Positions 52,273-60,825 of a stretch of 64,000 nucleotides of DNA are shown here, piece by piece. This DNA comes from Hespellia stercorisuis DSM 15480. Lineage in GTDB: Bacteria; Bacillota; Clostridia; Lachnospirales; Lachnospiraceae. The notes under the pieces were generated by a model. The model did not search any database. It was not told where the DNA came from and saw nothing but the letters and a program-made list of their open reading frames with translations. The position numbers and the translations under genes were made by a program. Position 1 is the first letter of the stretch, and the number at the start of each line of letters is the position of its first letter. The stretch is from positions 1 through 64,000 of the forward strand of contig NZ_FQZY01000019.1 in the NCBI RefSeq assembly GCF_900142165.1. Reading direction: 5' to 3'.

Positions 52273-53541
52273 TTACGGCTGTTCCATGCACATGATCCGG
52301 TTATCCAGTCTGCCGAAGACACGGCGTGAAACCCACCACAAAGCGATGCAGACCAGAAAGGCTCCGAAGTAAATACCGTAGATGCGGCTGGCAAACTGCT
52401 CGAACAGAGCACCGTAGACTACCTGTCCGATCGGGTTTCCGCACATGGCGAGACAGGTCAGCAAAGCCATGACCTTGCCGATCATCCTGCCGGGCGTGAT
52501 TTTCTGTACGTAGGTGATCATTTCAATACTGAGCAGGGTGGAGAGCACCATCATCACCATACAGGAAAAAAGGATGATAAAATAAGCTGCAAAATGGTTG
52601 ATGGGAAGGAACATGGCCAGTCCCATCGGGAGCAGAGCGGCGGTGCACAGGAGGATCAACTGGTCGGAGCGGGAGATGTCCAGCCGCTTTCCAATGCTGC
52701 CGGATAACAGTGCGCCCAGAAGCCCCCCTGCGGACAGCGCAGCCCCGGCATAGCCGTACAGCTGGTTTCCCATACTCTGTGAAAAGCCAAGATGCTCGTT
52801 GACCACGATGGGGAGTCCGACGATGATCAGTGCGGAGAACACGGTGTTGACAGCAGTCAGAAGCAATCCCACTTTTCCGACCTCCGGACGTTCATGGCGG
52901 ATGAAGGTGTAGCTCTCTCTTATATCCGCGGCAGCGATCTGAAACAGATTCTTTTGAGTGGAACGCTTTTCAAACGGAATCTGAATGAAAATTTCCATGA
53001 CAGCGGAACACACGAAGCAGCCGATGCTGATGATCAGCACTGGCCGAAGCCCCCAGAAGCCGAAGATGATTCCGCCAAGTGCGGGACCGAGGATGCCGGA
53101 GAGCGAGCTGACCATATTGATGACCGCATTGCCCGCCATCAGATTTCCGGGGGAGACCAGCACCGGAACAGAAGCCTGAACCGTGGGCTGGTATGCGCCC
53201 TGGATTCCATATAGGAGCATCAGAACAACGATCAGCAGTGATACCAGACCCACCCGCTGATAGCACAATGTGTACAGCAGCATCAGGGCGGCGGTAGAAA
53301 AGTCCAGGCAGACCATAATGTTGCGCTTGTTCACACGGTCGGCGATGATGCCGCCTACGGGAGCCAGAAGCAGCATGGGCAGAAACGAGAGTGCCTGTAC
53401 AATGCCGTACAAAAAGGCGGAGTGTGTCTGATTCAGCAGATACAGCGGGAGCGCATAGCGCAGAACGCTGTTGCCGAAAAGAGAGATGATCTGTCCGATG
53501 ACGACCATGGTAAAGTTACGTTGAAAAAGTTTGGATTTCAT
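52273..53541 (-). CDS. Major facilitator superfamily exporter
   Basis: A 422-residue MFS protein with about twelve hydrophobic segments. The loop between helices 2 and 3 has GGIIADRVNKRNIMVCLD, the MFS motif A region. Helix 5 shows GILGPALGGIIFGFWG, close to the motif C that marks exporters. The start at 53541 follows AGGAGGT. It is downstream of the TetR gene on the same strand with a probable operator in the 75-base gap. Related proteins are annotated as macrolide or multidrug efflux; the substrate here is unknown. Confidence 0.88.
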   Translation of the reverse strand: MKSKLFQRNFTMVVIGQIISLFGNSVLRYALPLYLLNQTHSAFLYGIVQALSFLPMLLLAPVGGIIADRVNKRNIMVCLDFSTAALMLLYTLCYQRVGLVSLLIVVLMLLYGIQGAYQPTVQASVPVLVSPGNLMAGNAVINMVSSLSGILGPALGGIIFGFWGLRPVLIISIGCFVCSAVMEIFIQIPFEKRSTQKNLFQIAAADIRESYTFIRHERPEVGKVGLLLTAVNTVFSALIIVGLPIVVNEHLGFSQSMGNQLYGYAGAALSAGGLLGALLSGSIGKRLDISRSDQLILLCTAALLPMGLAMFLPINHFAAYFIILFSCMVMMVLSTLLSIEMITYVQKITPGRMIGKVMALLTCLAMCGNPIGQVVYGALFEQFASRIYGIYFGAFLVCIALWWVSRRVFGRLDNRIMCMEQP

Positions 53542-53563
53542 AATAGTACCTCCTTTAATTTTA

Positions 53564-53580
53564 ATACCAACCGACGGTAT
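53564..53580. promoter_or_regulatory. Possible TetR site before the MFS gene
   Basis: ATACC-N7-GGTAT is followed by GTAT, giving the half site GGTATGTAT that also occurs in the operator before the TetR gene. The dyad spacing differs (N7 here, shorter there), so binding by the same protein is likely but not certain. Confidence 0.45.
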
Positions 53581-53616
53581 GTATAAGAGCAAAAATAATG
53601 GCCCGTTCTCAGGGCA

Positions 53617-54285
53617 TTATTTTGGGGATGATTTCTGGTCTTTCTGCACATGAAGACAAAAACGTCTGTAATCCTCTAACATTCCGCCAGTTAACAATTC
53701 GATTCCCATGGGCCTGAGCAGACTGTTGAAAAAATCTACCCGGCTGACCATCTGGTCGATGTCTGCGGCGATGACCAGTGGGTTCAGCCACAGATTGGTC
53801 AATAGCGTGATCATTTCCGCCAGTTCTCTGGGATGTGTTGTCTGGATGGAGCCATCCGCAATCCCCTCTTCAATAATAGGCTGAATATAGCATGGAACGA
53901 CGTCCTCAAATATGTCATGGATCTCCATGGCCAGAAGTTTTGGATTGTCGAGCATATTTGGCAGGGTCTGGTGCAGAAGATCCTGATCTGAGCTGGCGAG
54001 GGAGAAGCGGAACATCTCCTTAAGCTTTTCACATCCGGTGAGATCAGCACTGTCGCGAACCTGTCTCAGAGTATGGAGAATCTGCTGGTTGTATCGATTC
54101 CCTACAGCGTCGTAAATCTCTTCCTTGGATTTAAAATGATGATAGACTGCGCCCTTGGACAAACCACCTAAACCGTTGATGATGTCCTGAATCGAAGTCT
54201 TCTCATATCCCTTTTCCAGAAAAAGATCCTGTGCTACATCCAGAATAAGCTTCACAGTTTCTTCCGGGTATTTGTTTCTGGACAT
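53617..54285 (-). CDS. TetR-family repressor of the MFS exporter
   Basis: A 222-residue TetR protein with the helix-turn-helix at residues 10-55 (VKLILDVAQDLFLEKGYEKTSIQDIINGLGGLSKGAVYHHFKSKEEI). I set the start at 54285 (MSRNKYPEE), immediately after AGGAGG; a longer frame from 54360 would cross the promoter and operator. It has its own promoter and palindrome and is followed by the MFS gene, so it most likely represses both. Confidence 0.88.
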   Translation of the reverse strand: MSRNKYPEETVKLILDVAQDLFLEKGYEKTSIQDIINGLGGLSKGAVYHHFKSKEEIYDAVGNRYNQQILHTLRQVRDSADLTGCEKLKEMFRFSLASSDQDLLHQTLPNMLDNPKLLAMEIHDIFEDVVPCYIQPIIEEGIADGSIQTTHPRELAEMITLLTNLWLNPLVIAADIDQMVSRVDFFNSLLRPMGIELLTGGMLEDYRRFCLHVQKDQKSSPK

Positions 54286-54298
54286 TGTAAACCTCCTT

Positions 54299-54348
54299 AC
54301 ATACTGTCGGTATGTATATAGAATAGACCTGGACAGGAGCATTGTCAA
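54299..54348 (-). promoter_or_regulatory. Promoter and operator of the TetR-MFS pair
   Basis: On the minus strand TTGACA (54343-54348) and TATTCT (54320-54325) are 17 bases apart. ACATAC-N5-GTATGT (54299-54315) is a palindrome just downstream, suited to repression. Confidence 0.7.
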
Positions 54349-54410
54349 GAAGTATATCAAAAACTTTTCGCTCGGCTTTCATCAAAAAAATGCCTAAGAT
54401 CCAGTATTTA

Positions 54411-54439
54411 TTGACGTTTTTGAGGAAAAAGTTTACAAT
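54411..54439 (+). promoter_or_regulatory. Promoter of the hybrid kinase operon
   Basis: TTGACG (54411-54416) and TACAAT (54434-54439) are separated by 17 bases, 52 bases before the kinase start. Confidence 0.6.
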
Positions 54440-54490
54440 TGATGTAGTTGATAAATATACGCAAAATCAGAGAACGAAGAGGAAAAGGCT

Positions 54491-56203
54491 TTGGAAAAAT
54501 TATTGCAGTCACTGGAAAGTCATGCGGGGATTATTGTCATGGTATTGCTGGCTGTTCTTGCGCTGGAGGTGCTGATCCAACTGAGAAATCAGAAAAACAG
54601 AAACCGTCAGACACAGAAGAAGCTGTTGGGTGATATCAGACAATTCTACGATGAAATTTCAAAATATGGAGATGAAATCTTTCTCCTGGTGCGTGCAAAG
54701 GATTACTGTGTTGTCTATATCAGTGAGAATGTCGAGCATATTCTGGGAATCAGACCATCGGATGTGGCTGATGATTTCCATGTGCTGGAGAAAACGGTCT
54801 CGCGCAAAGGTGTCAGACAGTTCGTGCGGCAGCTGGAAAAGTGGGACAGGAAAAGCCCGTTTGAGACGGAGATCGAATACAGACATCTGGAGTGTGATGA
54901 GATCCGCTGGGGAGACATTTCTGTCGCACTGACAGAGGATGGCCAGAATTATTTATGCACGATGCGGGACGTCACAAAAGAGCATAAAAAGCTGATTCAT
55001 ATGGAAGAGGAAGTCTTGAAAGCACACCAGCTGGATCAGTCAAAGACTACATTTTTGTCTAAGATGTCACATGAGATCCGCACGCCTATGAACGGCATGC
55101 TGGGAATGATTTCTCTCGCAAAAATAAACATAGACAAGGCAGATGAGGCGAAAGAATATCTCGAAAAGGCGGAGGGACTGTCCCGGTTTCTGCTGTCTAT
55201 TATCAATGATGTTCTGGATATGTCGCGCATTGAGAGCGGGAAGATCGAGCTGGCCAGTGAGCGGGTGGACCTTTTTGCGCTGGGGGAAAAACTGAAAAAT
55301 ATGTTTCAGGTGACGGTGGAGGAAAAGGGGGTCCGGTTTGTCCTGGAGATGCAGGATTTCACGGTGCGCTATGTGATTGGAGATGAGCTTCGAATTTCAC
55401 AGGTTCTGACCAACTTTCTATCCAATTCCAGCAAGTTCACGAGCGCGGGAGGACAGATTACCATGACTTTCCGACAGATGCACATCATTGACGATAAACT
55501 GAATGTCATGATGCGGGTGCGTGATACCGGAAAAGGAATGTCATCGGAATTTATGAACCGCATTTTTAATCCATTTGAGCAGGAGGATTCTACGGTTGCG
55601 AAAAAATATGGCGGAAGTGGACTGGGAATGGCGATTGCGGACAATCTGGTAAGCCTGATGGGCGGACAGATTACCGTTGACAGTGAACTGGGCAGGGGGA
55701 CCGATTTCTCTGTGTTTCTGGAGCTGCCGATCGCGGAGGGAGAGCAGATGCTGCCGGGGGCAGAGGAAATTGAGACCGAGACTGAGGACGACGGAGATTC
55801 CTTCAGCCTCGAGGGATTACGTATGCTGCTGGCTGAGGATAACAAGATTAATGCGCTCATTGCGGAGAAGCTTCTGGAGTCTCAGGGCGCGTGTGTCGAA
55901 CTTGCGGTCAATGGACTGGAGGCAGTCAAGCTGTTCAGTGAGCATGAGGCAGGCTACTATCAGGTGATTCTGATGGATATCCAGATGCCGGAGATGAATG
56001 GCTGGGAAGCGACGCGGACGATCCGGGCAATGAGCAGGCCGGATGCAGGGACGATACCGATTCTCGCGCTGTCTGCGGACGCATTTGTAGAGGATAAGAG
56101 AAGGTCTGCGGCCATGGGAATGAATGGTCATGTGTCAAAACCGATTGATTTTGGGGAGTTAAAGCAGGCAATCAGGGATGCAATGGCGGAGAATGTCTTT
56201 TAA
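54491..56203 (+). CDS. Hybrid sensor histidine kinase with receiver domain
   Basis: A 570-residue protein. One transmembrane helix is at residues 12-30, a PAS domain at about 50-165 (EIFLLVRAKDYCVVYISENVEHILG), the HisKA motif FLSKMSHEIRTPMNGMLGM with His194, and an ATPase domain with LSNSSKFT, VRDTGKGM and GGSGLGMAI. A C-terminal receiver (about 443-570) has MLLAEDN and the acceptor Asp in VILMDIQMPEMNG. The start is a TTG at 54491 after AGAGGAAAAGG. The stop codon lies close against the start of the MoxR gene, so the phosphorelay may feed that cassette. No separate output regulator is visible. Confidence 0.9.
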   Translation: MEKLLQSLESHAGIIVMVLLAVLALEVLIQLRNQKNRNRQTQKKLLGDIRQFYDEISKYGDEIFLLVRAKDYCVVYISENVEHILGIRPSDVADDFHVLEKTVSRKGVRQFVRQLEKWDRKSPFETEIEYRHLECDEIRWGDISVALTEDGQNYLCTMRDVTKEHKKLIHMEEEVLKAHQLDQSKTTFLSKMSHEIRTPMNGMLGMISLAKINIDKADEAKEYLEKAEGLSRFLLSIINDVLDMSRIESGKIELASERVDLFALGEKLKNMFQVTVEEKGVRFVLEMQDFTVRYVIGDELRISQVLTNFLSNSSKFTSAGGQITMTFRQMHIIDDKLNVMMRVRDTGKGMSSEFMNRIFNPFEQEDSTVAKKYGGSGLGMAIADNLVSLMGGQITVDSELGRGTDFSVFLELPIAEGEQMLPGAEEIETETEDDGDSFSLEGLRMLLAEDNKINALIAEKLLESQGACVELAVNGLEAVKLFSEHEAGYYQVILMDIQMPEMNGWEATRTIRAMSRPDAGTIPILALSADAFVEDKRRSAAMGMNGHVSKPIDFGELKQAIRDAMAENVF

Positions 56204-56235
56204 TGAAAGTACATAAGCGAAAGGAACGAAACCAA

Positions 56236-57195
56236 ATGGTTATTGAAAAATCAGAACAGATCATCAGAGAAGTAGGGAAGGTCCTGGTCGGCAAGGATGA
56301 TGTCGTGGAAAAAGTACTGATGACGATCTATGCCGGAGGACATATCCTTTTGGAGGATTACCCGGGGGTGGGCAAGACGACTCTGGCACTTGGATTTGCG
56401 CGCACTCTGGGACTTGATTATAAGCGTATTCAATTTACATCGGATACCATGCCCTCGGACATTACCGGATTCAGTGTGTATAACAAAGAAACCGGAGGAT
56501 TTGACTACAAGGCGGGAGCGGTGGACTGCCAGTTGTTTCTCGGCGATGAGATCAACCGTACTTCACCGAAGACGCAGTCGGCTCTTCTGGAGGTCATGGA
56601 GGAGGGAAGTGTGACTGTGGACGGAATTACACATAAGATGCAGCAGCCGTTTATCTGTATTGCGACACAGAATCCGGTCGGATCAGTTGGAACACAGCCA
56701 CTGCCGGACTCCCAGCTTGACCGGTTTATGGTGAGACTGAGCATTGGCTATCCAAATACGCAGGAGCAGGTCGACATCATCAAACAGCGTCAGTATAACA
56801 ATCCACTGGACAGTATCCAAAAAGTAATCAGTGCGGACGATATTCTGGAGATACAGAATTTTATGTCATCGATCAAGATGACGGACGAGGTGCTTTTGTA
56901 TATGACCAGACTCTGCGAAGCCACCAGAGATTCCTCACTGGTGGAACTGGGAGTCAGTCCGCGCGGTGTCATCGCCCTGAGCCAGATGTCCAGAGCAAGA
57001 GCTGTGCTGAAGGAGCGGACGTACGTGATTCCGGAGGATGTGCAGAATGTGTTTTTGGATGTCTGTGCCCACAGGGTTATACTGAAACCGCAGGCCAGAA
57101 TCGAAGGAGTCACGGCGCGGAGTCTGCTGACGGGAATACTGAATCAGGTAGAGCCGCCGCGTCTGGGAACCCGAAGGAAAGAGCGAAAGAAATAA
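56236..57195 (+). CDS. MoxR-family AAA+ ATPase
   Basis: A 319-residue AAA+ protein with Walker A YPGVGKTTLALG (residues 42-53), Walker B LFLGDEINR, sensor 1 in IATQNPVG and the arginine finger region SQLDRFMVR. MoxR ATPases act as chaperones for von Willebrand-type or DUF58 partner proteins. I favour ATG 56236 (MVIEKSEQII) with AAAGGA upstream; an in-frame ATG at 56203 overlaps the kinase stop and is also possible. DUF58 and transglutaminase-like genes follow, the standard MoxR cassette. Confidence 0.9.
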   Translation: MVIEKSEQIIREVGKVLVGKDDVVEKVLMTIYAGGHILLEDYPGVGKTTLALGFARTLGLDYKRIQFTSDTMPSDITGFSVYNKETGGFDYKAGAVDCQLFLGDEINRTSPKTQSALLEVMEEGSVTVDGITHKMQQPFICIATQNPVGSVGTQPLPDSQLDRFMVRLSIGYPNTQEQVDIIKQRQYNNPLDSIQKVISADDILEIQNFMSSIKMTDEVLLYMTRLCEATRDSSLVELGVSPRGVIALSQMSRARAVLKERTYVIPEDVQNVFLDVCAHRVILKPQARIEGVTARSLLTGILNQVEPPRLGTRRKERKK

Positions 57196-57218
57196 CGAAA
57201 TAACGAAGGTAATAGCAT

Positions 57219-58385
57219 ATGTGGAAGAACAGAGCAGTGTACATAGCACTCCTGCTTTCCGGTGCGGGTATGTATGTTGTCACAAACAAAAGGCAGATAT
57301 TTATGCTGCTTCTGGTGCTGGTGCTGATGCCTCTCATTTCAGGACTGATGCTGGCAGTCAGCGCAGGCGGCATGCGGATTACATGTGAACTGCAGGAGAC
57401 CTGTGTAGTAGGGCAGCGCATCGGTGTAAATATGAAGGTGGTCTACAGGGGACATCTTCCGATCGGAAGGGGCAAAGCCCGGATCGAATATGAGAATATT
57501 CTTTTTCGGACGATGGAAAAACAGGTGGTCTGGCTGGAACGCAGCCAGAAAAAGCAGGCTTATTACGAGATCCCATATATCAGCAGAGACTGTGGAAAAT
57601 ATAAGATAAAATTTCCTCGGGTGGTCTGTTTTGACGTCATGGGTTTGTTCGCGAAAAAGTGCCGGCCGGTTCCGGAATACGAATTTACGGTGTTTCCGAA
57701 GATATCTGAGCTGGAGATCAGTCTGAAGCATCTGCCGGAATCAAAAACGGTGGGGAATCATTACAATCAGAGAAAAAAAGGACAGGATGTTACAGAGGTG
57801 TTCGAAATGCGCGAGTATCGCGAGGGGGACAACCCGAAGAGCATACACTGGAAACTGTCAGGCAAACTGGATCAGCTGATTGTGCGGGAGTTCAGTCATC
57901 CGGCAGACTATCATACACTGGTGCTGTATGACACGGCATTTGACAGTTCCAGTCCGGGTTATCATGAGATTGTGAACGGCGTGCTGGGGATGACTGCCTC
58001 TATCAGCAGGAGTCTGGTCAATATGAACCACAGTCATCATGTGGGATTTATGAATAAAGAATCATTTCTGGATACGGAGGTAGAGGACAATGATTCGTTT
58101 ATGCAGGCTCTTACGAATATGATGAGTGCCGGAATCGGGACGGCGGAGGATGAAGGACTGGATGAATTTATCCGGCAGGACCTGCAGCGTGAATTTAGCA
58201 AGATCGTTCTGGTCACCGGGGTGCTCGGGGAGCAGAATGTTCAGCGGCTGACAGCATTTGTAGATCTGACGGTGGTCCTGATCTCGGAAAAAGAGACGGA
58301 CAATGTGGCGCAGGGGAAAAACTACGATGTGATTGCGCTGGCAGTTGATTCGATGACAGCAAAGGTACAGATGCTGGATATATAA
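57219..58385 (+). CDS. DUF58 membrane protein, MoxR partner
   Basis: A 388-residue protein with two N-terminal transmembrane helices (about 5-22 and 26-46), a beta-rich segment (50-170), and the DUF58 core VFEMREYREGDNPKSIHWKLSGKLDQLIVREFSH near residue 195. This core precedes a von Willebrand-A-like region starting at YHTLVLYDTAF, which resembles but does not fully keep a metal-ion-dependent adhesion site. It follows the MoxR gene by 23 bases. Its role in the envelope is unresolved for most of the family. Confidence 0.88.
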   Translation: MWKNRAVYIALLLSGAGMYVVTNKRQIFMLLLVLVLMPLISGLMLAVSAGGMRITCELQETCVVGQRIGVNMKVVYRGHLPIGRGKARIEYENILFRTMEKQVVWLERSQKKQAYYEIPYISRDCGKYKIKFPRVVCFDVMGLFAKKCRPVPEYEFTVFPKISELEISLKHLPESKTVGNHYNQRKKGQDVTEVFEMREYREGDNPKSIHWKLSGKLDQLIVREFSHPADYHTLVLYDTAFDSSSPGYHEIVNGVLGMTASISRSLVNMNHSHHVGFMNKESFLDTEVEDNDSFMQALTNMMSAGIGTAEDEGLDEFIRQDLQREFSKIVLVTGVLGEQNVQRLTAFVDLTVVLISEKETDNVAQGKNYDVIALAVDSMTAKVQMLDI

Positions 58386-58397
58386 GGAGAATCAAAC

Positions 58398-60707
58398 GTG
58401 AGAAGAAAACCATCGGTCTTCCTTTTGGAGGATACGGCATACAGGCAGAGGAATAGCAGGGCGAGGGGATTGGAGCTTGTTGTCAGTTTATTGCTGGCAG
58501 CAGGTGTTCTGCTGTCCTTTTTTTCGTTGTATTCGTCACTTCCCGGCTGGTGGATTCTGCCAGCGGCCGGAATGCTGTCAATGACAGCGCTGACACTGAG
58601 CAGGGAGAGGGGCGGGACTGAGATCATCGTATACGCGGTAACTGCGGCAGTGGTCGCCGGAGTGCTGGTCATGAACGGCAGCGGGGTATTTCGTGGTCTG
58701 CTCTATATGCTGAACCAGACGATTACGGCCTGGAATGTGCAGTTTGAAAGCTATACCACACTGTTTGCACTCTCGTCGATCCGTGACACGGACCGCCTGA
58801 TGTTCGGTGTGGTGCTTGTATTATTTTCGATGGTGATCCTTCACCGCCTGATATACAAAAGGGCATTGTTTCTGACGACCGTGCTGGTGTATGCGGTATT
58901 GTTCGTGACCGTGCTGCTTGGAATAAGTCAGGGGGTCGGGGCAGTTCTGCTTCTGATAACAGGATGGCTGCTGTTCTGGTCGACGGATACACTCGTACAT
59001 CAGGGCGTGACGAAGACAGCTGCACTGATGGCAGGAGTTATTCTGCTGCTCGCAGGGATTGTGTCGGCGACAGAAAACTACCAGGCGGTGAAGGCCGTCA
59101 GCGAATGCAGACAGGAGATTGTGGATCGTGTGGATGAGATTCGATTTGGGGATGATACACTGCCACAGGGAGATCTGACGGAGGCGGATCAGCTGGTGGG
59201 CGATGACACCGAGCGGCTGCGGCTGTCGTTTGAGAATGCGCAGGAAATGTATCTGAGAGGGTATGTGGGCAGTGAATATCAGAAGACTGGCTGGGAGCCG
59301 CTGAGTGAGGGGGCTTATTCGACAGAGCAGTCCGCGGGTATGCTGAAATGGCTGGAAAGCCAGAAGTTTTCTCCGGTGAGCCAGTATGTAGGATATGAGA
59401 CGGCAAAGAGCGGGGAGAGACCTGAGCTGTCAGAGGTCTCGGTGGAGAACACCGGTGCTTACCGCAGATACGCGTATGCACCGTATGAGGCCGGGGAGAT
59501 CCGGGCAGGCAGTGTGGAGCCGGAATTTGACTGGCAGTATCGGTCGGGTGCACTGTTCGGAATGCGTGATTATTTATTTACCAGTGCGAAGACGGAAGTT
59601 CCAGAAGAACTGATGGCAGCGAGTGGGACGGATAGTGGCGATTCCGCACAGTATAACGATGCGGAGAATGTCTACTGCGCTTTTGTGAAGGATAATTATC
59701 TGGCTGTTGATGCGGATGAGAAACAGCGTCTGCGGGATCTTTTCTTTGCAGGACAGGATATAGAGAATTGGAATATATATCAGGTGACGAACCAGATCCG
59801 GGTCGTGCTTCAGGAGACGGCATCCTACAGCGAGACGCCATATCGGTACACGGGCGAGGAGGATTTTATCGCGTGGTTTCTGGAGCGGGCGAAGGTTGGG
59901 AATGCATCCTATTTTGCAACGGCGGCGACCATGGCATATCGTGCGGCAGAAATCCCGGCGCGATATGTGGAAGGTTATTATCTGTCGGAGACGTCGGCAG
60001 ACAAGCTGAATGGGTCAAAAAAACAGTCGGTCGAACTGACCGGGAAGGATGCCCATGCGTGGACGGAAATATATATTGATGGCATCGGCTGGATGCCGGT
60101 GGAAGTGGTTCCGGGATTCTACTATGCGGAATATACAACCCAGCAGGTACTGGATATGCCGCAGACAACAGTCGCTGTGACGAATCAGGAAGAACAGGAT
60201 GAGCTGCATGGCAGTACCACGGACCAGATTGAGAGTATGGATCCGAAAAAAGAACAAAAAGATACGCCGGTCAGAAAGACCCTCCGGGTGGTGGGGATTC
60301 TGCTTGCGGCGGCGATTCTTCTGGAGCTTGTTCTCCTGCTGATTCAGATGCAGCAGAAACTGAGAAATCTCATCTACGAGAAAAAAATAAGACAGAGCGA
60401 TGACAAAGCAGCAGCGGCGGCACTGTATGACCGCGTCAGCCGGATCTTAAGAATAGACAGAGTGCCGGGGGATTCCGCCTTTCCATACGAGAGAAAAGAA
60501 GACATCGCGGAGACATATGCAGCTATCGACGAAGCAGATTACACCAGATTCCTGTCGATTGTACAAAAAGTAAGATTTGGAGGGAGCGGGCTTCGTGCAA
60601 ACGAGATAAAAGCGATGAGAACATTCGTGGAAAAACTGACGGCTGCGTCCTACGAAAACGCCGGGAAGAGAAAGAAGCTGTTGATGAAGTTCTGGTATTG
60701 CGTGTAG
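58398..60707 (+). CDS. Transglutaminase-like membrane protein lacking the catalytic Cys
   Basis: A 769-residue protein. Six or so N-terminal transmembrane helices (about 15-230) are followed by an extracellular domain, and one helix lies near 630-652 before a cytoplasmic tail with a DUF4129-like region. The transglutaminase core is AKVGNASYFATAATMAYRAAEIPARYVEGYYL (about residues 499-530), then KDAHAWTEIYIDGIGWMPVEVVPG. In active members the pattern is GxCxxFA; here Ala503 stands at the Cys position, and VEV replaces the usual VDxTPG aspartate. The His in HAW is kept. The start is GTG at 58398 after AAGGAG. Probably a non-enzymatic or altered domain. Confidence 0.85.
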   Translation: MRRKPSVFLLEDTAYRQRNSRARGLELVVSLLLAAGVLLSFFSLYSSLPGWWILPAAGMLSMTALTLSRERGGTEIIVYAVTAAVVAGVLVMNGSGVFRGLLYMLNQTITAWNVQFESYTTLFALSSIRDTDRLMFGVVLVLFSMVILHRLIYKRALFLTTVLVYAVLFVTVLLGISQGVGAVLLLITGWLLFWSTDTLVHQGVTKTAALMAGVILLLAGIVSATENYQAVKAVSECRQEIVDRVDEIRFGDDTLPQGDLTEADQLVGDDTERLRLSFENAQEMYLRGYVGSEYQKTGWEPLSEGAYSTEQSAGMLKWLESQKFSPVSQYVGYETAKSGERPELSEVSVENTGAYRRYAYAPYEAGEIRAGSVEPEFDWQYRSGALFGMRDYLFTSAKTEVPEELMAASGTDSGDSAQYNDAENVYCAFVKDNYLAVDADEKQRLRDLFFAGQDIENWNIYQVTNQIRVVLQETASYSETPYRYTGEEDFIAWFLERAKVGNASYFATAATMAYRAAEIPARYVEGYYLSETSADKLNGSKKQSVELTGKDAHAWTEIYIDGIGWMPVEVVPGFYYAEYTTQQVLDMPQTTVAVTNQEEQDELHGSTTDQIESMDPKKEQKDTPVRKTLRVVGILLAAAILLELVLLLIQMQQKLRNLIYEKKIRQSDDKAAAAALYDRVSRILRIDRVPGDSAFPYERKEDIAETYAAIDEADYTRFLSIVQKVRFGGSGLRANEIKAMRTFVEKLTAASYENAGKRKKLLMKFWYCV

Positions 60708-60713
60708 ACGGTA

Positions 60714-60809
60714 TTCCAAAAGGGACAGGTCAAAATGGCAATTGGGGACGTAGCAAAGTTGCAACTTTGCTACGTCCCCAATTGCCATTTTGACCTGTCC
60801 CTTTTGGAA
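60714..60809. repeat. Perfect 96-bp palindrome between convergent genes
   Basis: Bases 60714-60761 are exactly complementary to 60762-60809, with no loop and the centre at GTTG/CAAC. The arms begin TTCCAAAAGGGACAGGTC. It lies between the end of the transglutaminase-like gene (6 bases away) and the end of argG (17 bases away), so it probably ends both transcripts. Its GGGACAGGTC and GGGGACGTAG words resemble clostridial hairpin repeats (MITE/REP-like) that I have seen near genes in many copies. It is probably a mobile or repetitive element. Confidence 0.9.
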
Positions 60810-60825
60810 CTGTTGAGAGGCTGGT

